Assembly (NCBI GenBank): GCA_964019335.1
Contig: OZ025696.1
Coordinates: 310,001-374,000, forward strand
Origin: Diplonema japonicum
Taxonomy: Eukaryota > Euglenozoa > Diplonemea > Diplonemida > Diplonemidae
Direction: 5' to 3'
Length of the DNA stretch: 64,000 nt
Below the pieces are notes generated by a model, which was given only the letters and a program-made list of their open reading frames with translations, searched no databases and was not told the DNA's origin. A program made the position numbers and the translations under genes. Shown here one piece after another: positions 28,853 to 40,354 of the stretch. Numbering within the stretch: position 1 is the stretch's first letter; each line of letters starts with the position of its first letter.

Positions 28853-29059
28853 ATGCGCAGTGCGATATGGTTAAAAAAAAAACGAGAACAAACAATTGAC
28901 GACAGTGACGAACAAGGTTCGAGCGAAGAAACCAAAAGCGAGTTTTACCATATTATTTTTAAAGCCAGCGAACGTTTTGAATATGATGAAAAAGAACCTT
29001 TTTGTCAACACACTAAAAGTGGAATATATTCGATGTCGAAAGTGAGGAGGAGGGGTCGC

Positions 29060-29091
<32 letters not shown>

Positions 29092-29332
29092 AAAATCCTT
29101 GCTGCTAGCCCCCATGCCACACAATATTGATACACAAAAGAAAAAAAGAAAAATACTTTTGACCAACAGTGAGCGCCCCCATGCACACTTAAATTTTATC
29201 GAGTTTAAGCTGACTGAGGCTCCAGTAAAAGAGGAACTGGCCGTTGTTTGTACATGCTGGGTAAAACCTGGAGAAGTAAACCCGAAACACGTTGCTAAAT
29301 ACGAGTCAAAAAACTCGTTCCTGCAAAAATAA
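28853..29332 (+). CDS. small Lys-rich protein, unknown; possibly decaying
   Basis: 159 residues from the ATG at 28853, which directly follows a pyrimidine tract ending TTTAAG, an acceptor-like context on the plus strand. The chain is charged (WLKKKREQTIDDSDEQGS), has a poly-Lys stretch from an A run, and a more ordered C-terminal part (LNFIEFKLTEAPVKEELAVV). A recognisable relative with early stops lies at 36234 in unit B. It runs opposite to the surrounding cluster and lies upstream of the cyclase-like gene, head to head. Not a known family to me; it could be a mobile-element ORF. Confidence 0.4.
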
Positions 29333-29693
29333 TAACTATTGATTTATGAAAAATCCTCGCTTCGCTCGTGAAAATCAGATTCCGAGGGACAGATTATCAG
29401 CCAAGGGAAAGAGTAAAGTCCACTTTAATTCATGAATACGTAATTTTATTTATTTTCTGGTTCCCGATGGTACTCCCAAACCCCCCAAAGTCAGGAAGCC
29501 CAGGATTTATGAAGGATTCATTAAGACAGGGGGTTGCTTGCACTGCTCGTCCACGCCTTCAGCATGGCAGTCAACCTGGGCAATCAAAAAAAAAGTCTTA
29601 CAGTTTTGTGCTTATGCTTCATGGTATGGTTCAGGCGGCTATAAAGGGACCAGAGGCTCGACGGCTTAGCCCTCCTTTGTACAGGGCATCGAA
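29333..29693. other. interval with repeat fragments only
   Basis: Includes a fragment related to the miniature element (about 29357-29378). A short plus-strand stretch reads WFPDGTPKPPKVRKPRIYEG across one frame shift; I cannot assign it. Confidence 0.3.
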
Positions 29694-29960
29694 CTACGTT
29701 ATCATGTCAGCCTCCCTGGGCTTTCTGGTGCGGATGCGGCTGAACTCGATGAACTCCCTGAGGAACCTGGGTGCACCAGCGATGCATGGCCCTGTTCTCA
29801 TCCACCCAAACAGCTCCTTACTTAGGGGCTGCGAGCGATGCTCTTACTGCAGATGCCATCACAGCCAACACCAGGATGCAACAGCAGAATGGTGACAGGC
29901 ACGTGTAGGATCCCCTGTCCACGGTGGGCACCAACCATGGCACAAATACCGCAAAGTTTT
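29694..29960 (-). pseudogene. C-terminal remnant of a membrane protein
   Basis: The minus strand reads FAVFVPWLVPTVDRG, then a helix (CCCILVLAVMASAVRASLA), a stop at a one-base frame change (AAP), then KELFGWMRTGPCIAGAPRF and FLREFIEFSRIRTRKPREAD to a stop at 29694-29696. Just beyond it (30150-30260) lies a diverged copy of the leader of the mucin-like gene at 22529. Together they look like the two ends of a deleted relative of that gene. Confidence 0.45.
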
Positions 29961-30149
29961 GTTGATTTTTCGGCCTCTTTTCTTTGAAGCCCCATTTTCA
30001 CAAATCTGCTTAAAACATGAGGAAAAAAAATAAAGTACTTATTTTCCCTAGGGAAATAATGAAAACTTTATTTTCCCGGCTCTAGCCAAAATTCCTTTAG
30101 AGGGAATCCAGAAAATAAGTAAAATAGAATAAAGAAGTGTCTTGAACGC

Positions 30150-30540
30150 AACAGTACTTGCGTTACAAGAACCGTGAAACAAAAAAAAAAGGGGGGGCAC
30201 GCACCTTCTGCATCCGATTGATGCACAATAATGGTAGAGGGAGTAGGGGACGGGGTGAAACAAAAACGAATACAATTTCTATATTTTCTTCTTTTTCTAC
30301 AGTAACAATGAATTATTGCTTCTCCTAGACACATCGATGATGGGAAGAAGCACAAGGTCTCATGGAAAAAGGAAATGAAAAACGAGAGAAGGTCATTTCG
30401 GGGGGGGAGAAAGGGGAGGAACCCAAAGAATTCACCGCGGGAGATAGAAAAAGAATATATATGAGTTCAAGGAAGTCTTCAACACCCCCTTTGTTCTCAT
30501 CCAAAGAAACGAAACAAACAAAAAAAGAATTCTTTATGAC
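30150..30540. repeat. diverged copy of the 22540-22990 flank
   Basis: Matching landmarks in the same order: CAGTACTTG-x-GTTACAAGAA, GCATCCGATTGATG, GGGTGAAACAAAAA, then GATGATGGGAAGAAGCACAAG and GAAATGAAAAACGAGAGAAG. A dispersed-repeat fragment (30454-30501) is inserted in it. Confidence 0.6.
30454..30501. repeat. dispersed repeat, copy 4 (partial)
   Basis: ATATATATGAGTTCAAGGAAG onward matches the start of the 9129-9251 repeat over about 48 bases. Confidence 0.5.
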
Positions 30541-30709
30541 TATATGACTTTGTAGTTCGCACGAACAAAAAAAAGGTTTTTTGCTCGGCGCAAGTAGCAT
30601 ATTTTGTAACAAAAAGAATAGAATGAATTGTCCTTTTTTTTGTTTTATGTTCTCCACATCATCATGTTATGTTATCTCGCCACACTATGAAATCGGGACA
30701 CATCCATTA

Positions 30710-33700
30710 TCAAGCAGACTGGTACAGCTCCAAGGTGTACCCATTACGGGTGAAGTCGGTGGGGGTACCGAGGACCCTGTCAGCAGTCTGGGAGCGGACG
30801 CCGCCAGTGACCGCGAGGGGCCAGCAGGTGTTCTGGGAGGGTTGGAAGACCCACGCCTTGCAGTCCTTGTCATCGGAGCAGGTTTTGCAGCAGGTCGCCT
30901 GGTCGCACTGCAGCCCATTGGGGTAGGACGGGGACCTCACCCCTGCCCCCGCATCCGTGTCCATCGCCACCAAGCAGTTCTTCCCAACGAGGGTCTGCTT
31001 CGCTGCCTCTGCAGTGGCGTTCGCGAACAGTGCGTTGAAGCTCCCCACAAGGCTCTGGAACCTCGCGATGTCCTTCCCCGCCGTGTACGAGAAGGTGTCC
31101 GCCATCGACCCCACACGCAGCATCGGTGACCCGTTGGGGTCCACCTGCTGTGCCCCAGGGGTCGTCCTCGTCTCGTCCAGGTTCCTCTTCGCAAAGTGTC
31201 CCCTCCTCATCTTTCCCTTGAAGCCGCTGAGGTCAGGGGTGCTCCCTCCCGCGAAGTCCACTTGGAACACCACAGTCGTGGTGACGGGTGCAGGCCTCCC
31301 CTCCACCCTCACCGTCATGCTCTCCCCATCGTAAGACCAGGTTCCCACACCTCCCCACCTGCTGAAAGCGTAAGCCTGCCCCCCGACCTTCACGCTCGTC
31401 GGAGGCATCGAGTTCACAATCTTGAGCACCGCTGCCCTGCTGCTCGGCTGCCCCGGGAACGTCCCCGTCGTGTTCGTCGAGAACAGCATCTGCGTCCCGC
31501 TCCTGGTGTACGCTGCATTCACCCATCCCGACTTCCCCTGTGGTTTTGTGTTTGAGGGGGAGTTTTTTCTTTTCTTTTTTGTGTCACACCTGAAGGTAGT
31601 CGTAGGTACCACCGTCGTCCTCGTACACAGCGGCCTTTCCAGATGTGGCCCCAGGGAACACCTGTGTGTTTTGTGTTATAGTTCAAATTTTTCTCTATTC
31701 TCATTATTCTTGTTCCGTTTCCATACACTGAACTCAAGGACGTTGTAAGGGTCAGCGGCCCTCCCGATGGAGTTCCCTGTGGAGATGGGGATGGTGGTGA
31801 TGATGGCCCCCGCCCTCACGTACAGAGGGATCTCCCAGTTTGCGAACTTCTTGTCCATGAGCTGAGGACCTGTGTAGCTGCGCCCGCTGTGCCACTCCAC
31901 CCAGGAACCAGGGGGCAGCCACACCTTCTGTGGGGTCACCCCACACGGTTCCTCCAGTGGCATCCTCGTCGAGGTGCACCCTGCACTGCTCGTCACAGGG
32001 GCCGCAAGGATGTCCTCCCCGAACATGTATTGTCTTGTCGTTGGCTCTTGCCCGAGGTCCTTGTCCATCGAGACAGGGTACGCCATCGCCTCAGAGGGGT
32101 AGTGGTAGTACATCGGGCGGATGAGCCCAACCCCGCTCTCAAAAGCCTTCTTCGTGTGGGTGTAGATGTATGGGACAAGCCCTGCCCTCAGGGTCAGCGC
32201 CTCACGGTTCATTTCCTCGTAGGCACGCGGGACGTTGTAAGGGCGCACATTCCAGCAGTCAGTTGTTGCAGTGGGCCACTGCTTGCAGCCACCTGCTGAC
32301 CCACCCCTGTCGTGTGAGCGCATGATCCCACTCACGGAACCAAGCTGGATCCACCTCACGAACATCTCATGGTCGTCACCAGGTCCCACAATGTCGTGTG
32401 ACCAGTAGCCCCAACCAACGTTCACTGCCGTCGCTGTGAAGTAGGCCTGGTAGGCCAAATTGAACCAGGTCAAACCTGCGACGTCACCGCTGAAGCCGTG
32501 CTGGTAGCGGTGGTTCCCGAGCCCGCCCCACCTGGCATGGACCACACCACGCTTGTTCGTGCACTTCCCGTTCTGCACGCAGCGTCTCTTCGGGTCCGTC
32601 ACACGCATCTTGTCCGTCCAGATAGTGGGGTTCATCTTCAACCTGGGGTCCTGCCCAGTGCCACCAGCGGACTCTCCCTGCTGCCAGTCGATCCACCAGA
32701 AGTCCATCCCATCCTCCTCAATAGGCTGCACGATCACATCCTCCAGCACATTGACGTAGGACTTGTTCACAAGGGTGAAGGGGATCCCCTTCGGGCCCCC
32801 AGGGTTGCTCGGGTTCAGTCCCAGGGCAGTGCAAGCCTCCAGGTACCTGTCCTCCCACTTCCCGATCCCAGTGGCATCGTGAAGGTTTGCCGCCACAAGG
32901 AGGCCCTTCTGGTGGAAGTAGTCCATCGTGTCCTGTGGGACCTGGTACAGGTTGGGGTCCCACGAGTAGCCAGACCAGTCATCCTTCTTGTGCCAGTTCA
33001 TGTCCAGCACCATCACGTCCAGCGGCATACCGTGGCGCTCGTACTCCCCAACGATATCGCGGACGTCCTTGTTCGCAAAGTCGTACCACCTTGTGAACCA
33101 CACCCCGTGGTTGTTGCGGGGGAAGATGGGGATGTGTCCACCGATCTGCGTGTAGTCGCGAAGGGCCGTCATGTAATCGTGGGAGTAGGCGAGGAGGTAC
33201 AGGTCCTCAGTGTCAGCGTTCTTCAACATCTTCCCACTGTCGTCGGTCCACCAGTCGTCCCCATCCATGCAGGGAACGTCGGTGTCGTCCACCAAAGCCC
33301 ATCCGTTCTTGCTCACGAGACCCCACTCGCAGTGTTCCATCTTTGTAGTCGAGCAGTCAAGTGTCCCGTTCTGCTGCCCGTCGAGGGTGCGGAAGGTCCC
33401 CCTGAGGTTTCCCTTGTCAGTCGCACTGGTCTGTCCGTAGGTCCATGTTGTGAAGGTGCTGCTCCCAACGGGCTCCACCTTGAAAACGGAGGCTGTCTTG
33501 AAGTCGCCGCTCCCAGCGGTGTAGGTGAGCTTCGCCCTCGCCGTGGTGATGGTGACCGTCCCGCCCACGTTGCTCTGCGTGAACTGCGGTACAGGGGTCT
33601 TCCTGTTCACCACTGCCAGGGTCGGCCTGTCCTCGAACGCCCCGCTCTCGCTGTACTCCATTCGGAGAAGCCCGTCAGCCAGCACAGTGAACCGCGCCTT

Positions 33701-33820
33701 CCCCGCCACCACAGTCGCAGCCACCTCCGCCACAGAGTCGTACGGGTACAGCTCGTACTTCATCACGCTAGCTTGCGCCAGCACACACACAGCGAGCGCC
33801 GCTGCTACACGGCACTGCAT
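30710..33820 (-). CDS. secreted GH31 glycoside hydrolase, three exons (copy B)
   Basis: Exons 33820-31727, 31661-31590 and 31537-30710 with introns of 65 and 52 bases, all at the same positions as copy A. The predicted protein (997 residues) is identical to copy A wherever I compared them, including both introns at the DNA level. The same catalytic residues apply (nucleophile D378, acid/base D446). Such identity including non-coding sequence points to very recent duplication or conversion. Confidence 0.88.
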
Positions 33821-34094
33821 CTTCAAATGTCTTTGCTGTGGTTTAGTTCCCCTTCTCTTCACTTGTTTCCTGTGCGAGGATAAAATACTCACTAGAAATG
33901 TTCTTGCAATCTCAAAGAAAGTGTGAAAGAAACTGAACACGAAAACATGGCTGAGACATGTTACAAGCGGATTCTTCTTCCCAAATAGAAAGAAAAATTG
34001 AAGCAGCGCGAGCCGAAGCTCTATCAAGATTAGTAGCAGGCATTTCATGAACGTGGTTTACATCAGCACACTGGAAAGCATGCCACAATCACGA

Positions 34095-35786
34095 TCACAA
34101 CACAGTGGTGGGACAAGGAACCTCCTTCACAATCGCCTCCTTCAAAGACAACACAGCTGCCTGTACAGAGTGACGATGATGACCATTGTGCAGTGGGATG
34201 TCCGCAGCCTTCAGTGCCCCTTCCCACTCCCCATCCAGATACATCACACCTGCCGCATTGTACCTCTCCCATGCATCCTCAGACACCTGGTACAGCCACT
34301 CTGTGTCGTGCTGGCTGAGCTTCATCTCAGGAAGGCGAAGAACCTCAAACACACGAAGGGGTGTGTCCCTGCCCCGAACAGTGACCTCAGAAAGGACGAG
34401 TTTTGCCTCATAAACGAACGCAAGTTCATTCCTCACAGACAGGTCACACGTCACCCCATGGCCGCAGTGCCTGCCGTACCTCTCCAGCAGTGTCGCTGTC
34501 ACTGCCACCTGCCCAACGATCCCGAACAGCTTCAGCTCACTGTTCCCAATGGGGCCGCAGTGCGCACTCCCACTCGCCAGAGAAGACGACACACGAAGCC
34601 TCCCGTCCACTTCCATCAGTGCATCGGCCGCCTTCCGCCCATGACTCACACACCTCTTCGCTGCATTGAAGGAGGCATGTGCATGATCCCCGACCACAAC
34701 TCCCACAACACCACCGTTTGTTTTCACAGCCTGCAGCACAGTCGTCATGAAGTCCCTGTATGTCTGGGTGAAGGAATCAATGTTGTTTTCCACAGCGGTG
34801 TGAGACCCGAGCATGTTCGTCACTGTGTATGTCACAGCCTTCTTGAAGTTCAGGTGCTCCAGTATGCCGATAACTTGTGCCTCTTCAAACAAGCTGTTGT
34901 CTGTTGAGGGGAGGCTGCGGTCACAGCTGTGACGATCCAGACTCTTCGGTGAACCAACAACATCACTGTCACTGCTATTATCACAACCATACTGAAAACA
35001 GGACTGCGGGAGGTAAGGGCGATAGACATGGAGGTTTGCAAGGATGCTGTCGAAGGCACTGTGCAGAGGGGGTGGGAGGGGGGTGTCGGAGAGGGTTGAA
35101 GCCGCCGCTTCAAGGTCGAACTTGGAGAGGTACTCTGCAGTCCGTTCAGAAGCGGTGATCACGTTCTGCATCGATTGGCGCTCCTTCTGAAGATCCCTGG
35201 CAAAACCATGCGTGAAGTAGAAGTCAAGTAAGAAAAGGAGTCCTATGCCGAAGGTGCTTAAGGCGCTACTCAGCTTAAGACGGCACGGGTGGCCTGATTC
35301 ACAATTGCACGGTTCTGCCCTGTCTTCTTGAGGTATCGATGGGAAGTGAGCTTCAATGAGGCCGAAGCGGAGCCATTCCTCAGCGCTTGCAAGGGCCAGC
35401 CATATGATGAACATGATGATGAGGTTCCTGTGCACACGTGGGGCCATGTTGAGTACAAGTGAGATGTCGAGTACAACGATGATAGCAGGCCACAAGCGAC
35501 AACTTTTTACTGCCATCGCCATGAGGTCATACGAAAAAACGGCTGGAGCTGAAAAATACAGCCAGCACTCCACAGCCTTGTACCGTATCCTCCTCTCTAC
35601 CAGCAGCTGTATAAACATGACCGCTGAGGAGCTAAGTGCTGTAACGAACACTATGTTATGGTGCAGTATCGGGAGGAGGGCTAAATAGGCGAGGTTCGCT
35701 GCTATTACTATCAACATCACCTTCTTCCTGAACACTTCGAACGAGTTATCCTCCGGCAACAGCACCCTTTGCAGCACACAAGACAT
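34095..35786 (-). CDS. six-helix membrane protein with degenerate cyclase domain (cyclase-like B)
   Basis: 563 residues, the same length as copy A, without indels. Linker and cyclase domain are identical to copy A, including the loss of the first metal Asp. The first helical hairpin is different (LAYLALLPILHHNIVFVTAL here, NLVNIVLLSQLPLNILFVAL in A), and a patch at helix 3 reads APAVFSYDL as in cyclase-like 1, where A has APVIFSYDL. It starts at the ATG at 35786 (MSCVLQRV). Confidence 0.78.
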   Translation of the reverse strand: MSCVLQRVLLPEDNSFEVFRKKVMLIVIAANLAYLALLPILHHNIVFVTALSSSAVMFIQLLVERRIRYKAVECWLYFSAPAVFSYDLMAMAVKSCRLWPAIIVVLDISLVLNMAPRVHRNLIIMFIIWLALASAEEWLRFGLIEAHFPSIPQEDRAEPCNCESGHPCRLKLSSALSTFGIGLLFLLDFYFTHGFARDLQKERQSMQNVITASERTAEYLSKFDLEAAASTLSDTPLPPPLHSAFDSILANLHVYRPYLPQSCFQYGCDNSSDSDVVGSPKSLDRHSCDRSLPSTDNSLFEEAQVIGILEHLNFKKAVTYTVTNMLGSHTAVENNIDSFTQTYRDFMTTVLQAVKTNGGVVGVVVGDHAHASFNAAKRCVSHGRKAADALMEVDGRLRVSSSLASGSAHCGPIGNSELKLFGIVGQVAVTATLLERYGRHCGHGVTCDLSVRNELAFVYEAKLVLSEVTVRGRDTPLRVFEVLRLPEMKLSQHDTEWLYQVSEDAWERYNAAGVMYLDGEWEGALKAADIPLHNGHHRHSVQAAVLSLKEAIVKEVPCPTTVL

Positions 35787-36233
35787 TTCAGTATCAGGGG
35801 AGAGGGTGGTGGTGGTGGTGCTTGTTCTAAAGGAGTGGTTATCTGACGACAACAAAACAAAAAAAAAAAACTTCTAATAAAGGTTTCGCACTGCCACCAT
35901 TCAGAGATGTTTTCATTTCGTTACACCCTTCATGTGTGGTCTTCCGGTCCTTTTCCAGCCAAGCAATAAGAAGACTGAGACCGCAAAGTGCGTGCCGTTG
36001 TCGTGGCTGTAGAATTCTTTTTAGTTGTCCGTTTCAGTCTTTTAGTTGTCCCGTCCCTGTGTCTCGTGGCGTTGTACACCATCAGATTGTATGTGATTGA
36101 AGAAGAAAGAAAAACGAGAATTCTGCTTATTCTTTTTTTTTTTTTTTTTTTCTAGATTCAAAATACAACACGTGGTGTTAAAAGATAACAATAAAGAGAG
36201 CAAGGATTGTTTTTATCTTTTTCGTTCTTTAAG

Positions 36234-36660
36234 ATGCACAATGCGACATGGTTAAAAAGACAATGACACAAACAGTGCCGCAGAAGGGTCAGTGTGACGT
36301 CATAGTCAGTGTGTGTGCACATGTGTCGTGCGATGACGAACTTTGTTGGGAACTGATTGAGCCTCAAGCAGGATTGGGAGGGTGGACCTACGCAGAAATC
36401 ATATTAAATAAAAGGAAAAAAGATTTGTGAAAGAATTGCACTGAAGGATATGGGTGCCCCATGTGCGCAGTGAAAGGTTGCTCTGGTTGGTGCAACTTCA
36501 AGAAAAGAAAAAGAAGAATGGAGAGGAAGAGGATGAAGAGGAAGAACGTTGGCGCCAAGAGTCGATTTTTTTATTCATGCCACAGTCAAAAAAAAGAAAA
36601 TCAGAACAAAAAGAAAAGGTAGTCTCAAAAAAGAAAACGTAAAAAAAGATTGAAAAATGA
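36234..36660 (+). pseudogene. broken relative of the small plus-strand ORF of unit A
   Basis: The ATG at 36234 follows the same TTCTTTAAG context as at 28853 and opens MHNATWLKRQ before a stop (unit A: MRSAIWLKKK). Further similarity appears near 36570 (MPQSKKRKSEQ against MPHNIDTQKKKRK). The frame is not maintained. Confidence 0.45.
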
Positions 36661-36882
36661 ACAGAATAAGTACGACTTGACCATACAGTGGATCTTTTTG
36701 TTATAACCTGCCAGGCTTGAAAAGATTGCTACCTTTTCTTCTTCTTTTTTGCTGGACTTTAATAATTACCAGACGTTCATGTGTTTATCTTGTAATCAAC
36801 ACGAGTACGAATGAAAAAGAAAAAGAAACACAGTAAAGAATAAGAAGTGTACAGGCCAGTTGTACTTACGGAAAACACTACA

Positions 36883-39800
36883 TCATGCACTCTGCAGAAG
36901 GTCAAGTGAGTAGGTTGCCCGGGTGAAGTCGGTCTGAGCATAGATTGTTACTTACTTTCCCTTTTATAAATTCACATACATTAGTTCCCAGAACAACGCC
37001 AGGCGTGTGCTCCAAAGGAGGGCCTGAGTCAGCCAGCGGGAAGCAAGTGTTTGACGAAGTAATGTGCATCCAGACACGGCAGTCCTTGTCATCGGAGCAG
37101 GTTTTGCAACACTTTTCCTTGTCAGCTGTCAAGCCAAAGGGATAAGAAGGGCTCCTCACAGGCCTGCTCGCGCCAGTGTCATGCGATTCTTTACAACTGT
37201 TTCTTAGAAGGTCTGGCTGCTTTGCTGCCTCTGCAGTGGCGTTCGCGAACAGTGCGTTGAAGCTCCCCACAAGGCTCTGGAACCTCGCGATGTCCTTCCC
37301 CGCCGTGTACGAGAAGGTGTCCGCCATCGACCCCACACGCAGCATCGGTGACCCGTTGGGGTCCACATCCGTGCTTCCTGGCGTCACTCTCGTCTCGTCC
37401 AGGTTCCTCTTCGCAAAGTGTCCCCTCCTCATCTTTCCCTTGAAGCCGCTGAGGTCAGGGGTGCTCCCTCCCGCGAAGTCCACTTGGAACACCACAGTCG
37501 TGGTGACGGGTGCAGGCCTCCCCTCCACCCTCACCGTCATGCTCTCCCCATCGTAAGACCAGGTTCCCACACCTCCCCACCTGCTGAAAGCGTAAGCCTG
37601 CCCCCCGACCTTCACGCTCGTCGGAGGCATCGAGTTCACAATCTTGAGCACCGCTGCCCTGCTGCTCGGCTGCCCCGGGAACGTCCCCGTCGTGTTCGTC
37701 GAGAACAGCATCTGCGTCCCGCTCCTGGTGTACGCTGCATTCACCCATCCCGACTTCCCCTGTGGTTTTGTGTTCGTTTTGTTGGTGATGGGGGGGGTGA
37801 AAGGGGGGGTGGGGGGGGGGGGGTTCTTTTCTTTTTTGTGTCACACCTGAAGGTAGTCGTAGGTACCACCGTCGTCCTCGTACACAGCGGCCTTTCCAGA
37901 TGTGGCCCCAGGGAACACCTGTGTGTTTTGTGTTATAGTTCAAATTTTTCTCCATTCTCATTATTCTTGTTCCGTTTCCATACACTGAACTCAAGGACGT
38001 TGTAAGGGTCAGCGGCCCTCCCGATGGAGTTCCCTGTGGAGATGGGGATGGTGGTGATGATGGCCCCCGCCCTCACGTACAGAGGGATCTCCCAGTTTGC
38101 GAACTTCTTGTCCATGAGCTGAGGACCTGTGTAGCTGCGCCCGCTGTGCCACTCCACCCAGGAACCAGGGGGCAGCCACACCTTCTGTGGGGTCACCCCA
38201 CACGGTTCCTCCAGTGGCATCCTCGTCGAGGTGCACCCTGCACTGCTCGTCACAGGGGCCGCAAGGATGTCCTCCCCGAACATGTACTGCCTTGTCGTTG
38301 GCTCTTGCCCGAGGTCCTTGTCCATCGAGACAGGGTACGCCATCGCCTCAGAGGGGTAGTGGTAGTACATCGGGCGGATGAGCCCAACCCCGCTCTCAAA
38401 AGCCTTCTTCGTGTGGGTGTAGATGTATGGGACAAGCCCCGTCCTCAAGCGAAGGGCTGCACGATTGATATCTTCGTAGGCACGCGGGACGTTGTAAGGG
38501 CGCACGTTCGAGCAGTCAGTTGTTGCAGTGGGCCACTGCTTGCATTTTCCTGCCGACAAACCCCTGTCGTGCGAGCGCATGATCCCACTCACGGAACCAA
38601 GCTGGATCCACCTCGTGAACATCTCGTGGTCGTCACCAGGCCCCATGATGTCGTGTGACCAGTAGCCCCAACCAACGTTCACTGCCGTCGCTGTGAAGTA
38701 GGTTTGGAATGCAAGGTTAAACCAGGTCAAAGCTAAGACGTCACCGCTGAAGCCGTGCTGGTAGCGGTGGTTCCCGAGCCCGCCCCACCTGGCATGGACC
38801 ACACCACGCTTGTTCGTGCACTTCCCGTTCTGCACGCAGCGTCTCTTCGAGTCCGTCACACGCATCTTGTCCGTCCAGATAGTGGGGTTCATCTTCAGAG
38901 CCTTATCCTGCCCAGCACCTCCGTAAAAGGTGCTCTGCTGCCAGTCGATCCACCAGAAGTCCATCCCATCCTCCTCAATAGGCTGGACAACAATATCCTC
39001 CAGCACATTGACATAGGACTTGTTTACCAAAGACAGCGGAATCCCCTTCGGGCCCCCAGGGTTGCTCGGATCCAGTCCCAGGGCAGTGCAAGCCTCAAGG
39101 TACTTGTCCTCCCACTTCCCGATTCCATGGGCATCGTGAAGGTTTGCCGCCACAAGGAGGCCCTTCTGGTGGAAGTAGTCCATCGTGTCCTGTGGGACCT
39201 GGTACAGGTTGGGGTCCCACGAGTAGCCAGACCAGTCATCCTTCTTGTGCCAGTTCATGTCCAGCACCATCACGTCCAGCGGCATACCATTATCCTCGTA
39301 CTCTCCCACGATTTCACGGACGTCCTTGTTCGCAAAGTCGTACCACCTTGTGAACCACACCCCGTGGTTGTTGCGGGGGAAGATGGGGATGTGTCCACCG
39401 ATCTGCGTGTAGTCGCGAAGGGCCGTCATGTAGTCGTGGGAGTAGGCGAGGAGGTACAGGTCCTCAGTGTCAGCGTTCTTCAACATCTTCCCACTGTCGT
39501 CGGTCCACCAGTCGTCCCCATCCATGCAAGGTGCATCCGTCTCCTCAATCAGTGCCCACCCTATTCTGCTCACGAGACCCCAGACACAGTGTCCATCAGG
39601 GAGGTACCTGTTGCAATTCACAGTCCCGTTCACATGCTCGTCAAGTGTGCGCACTGTCCCACGAAGGTTTCCCTTGTCAGTCGCACTGGTCTGTCCGTAG
39701 GTCCATGTTGTGAAGGTGCTGCTCCCAACGGGCTCCACCTTGAAAACGGAGGCTGTCTTGAAGTCGCCGCTCCCAGCGGTGTAGGTGAGCTTCGCCCTCG

Positions 39801-40080
39801 CCGTGGTGATGGTGACCGTCCCGCCCACGTTGCTCTGCGTGAACTGCGGTACAGGGGTCTTCCTGTTCACCACTGCCAGGGTCGGCCTGTCCTCGAACGC
39901 CCCGCTCTCGCTGTACTCCATTCGGAGAAGCCCGTCAGCCAGCACAGTGAACCGCGCCTTCCCCGCCACCACAGTCGCAGCCACCTCCGCCACAGAGTCG
40001 TACGGGTACAGCTCGTACTTCATCACGCTAGCTTGCGCCAGCACACACACAGCGAGCGCCGCTGCTACACGGCACTGCAT
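36883..40080 (-). CDS. secreted GH31 glycoside hydrolase, four exons (copy C)
   Basis: Exons 40080-37984, 37918-37847, 37759-36980 and 36933-36883; introns of 65, 87 and 46 bases; 999 residues. It is the diverged member. Catalytic motifs are kept (VMVLDMNWH, WWIDWQQS, FSGDV, MRSHDRG), but blocks of the barrel and the whole PAN-like end differ from A and B (TCFPLADSGPP, VLGTN). The third intron exists only here; removing it gives an ending TDFTRATYSLDLLQSA that aligns residue for residue with TDFTRNGYTLELYQSA of copy A. The second intron is longer than in A/B because of C-rich sequence (on the coding strand) before the acceptor. Diverged blocks alternate with identical ones, as gene conversion would leave. 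Confidence 0.85.
36934..36979 (-). other. copy-specific intron 3 of GH31 copy C (46 bases)
   Basis: Donor GTATGTGAA and acceptor GCTCAG on the coding strand. Copies A and B have uninterrupted coding sequence at this exact place (between GTP and TDFTR). Confidence 0.7.
37760..37846 (-). other. cis intron 2 of GH31 copy C (87 bases)
   Basis: Same position as the 52-base intron of copies A and B and same ends (GTGTGACAC, CCACAG), with extra C-rich sequence inside. Confidence 0.75.
37919..37983 (-). other. cis intron 1 of GH31 copy C (65 bases)
   Basis: Same position, length and ends as in copies A and B. Confidence 0.75.
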
Positions 40081-40354
40081 CTTCAAATGTCTTTGCTGTG
40101 GTTTAGTTCCCCTTCTCTTCACTTGTTTCCTGTGCGAGGATAAAATACTCACTAGAAATGTTCTTGCAATCTCAAAGAAAGTGTGAAAGAAACTGAACAC
40201 GAAAACATGGCTGAGACATGTTACAAGCGGATTCTTCTTCCCAAATAGAAAGAAAAATTGAAGCAGCGCGAGCCGAAGCTCTATCAAGATTAGTAGCAGG
40301 CATTTCATGAACGTGGTTTACATCAGCACACTGGAAAGCATGCCACAATCACGA

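Larger units (their letters stand above)
23181..29333. repeat. tandem array unit A (GH31, cyclase-like, small plus-strand ORF)
   Basis: Matches unit B at an offset of 7525 bases. Identity begins four bases past the GH31 stop codon (23181 and 30706) and is near-complete through the GH31 gene and most of the cyclase-like gene. It then falls to patchy similarity through the flank and the small plus-strand ORF. Confidence 0.85.
30706..36660. repeat. tandem array unit B
   Basis: Counterpart of unit A (offset 7525). Same gene order: GH31, cyclase-like gene, then a small plus-strand ORF, here broken. Confidence 0.85.
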
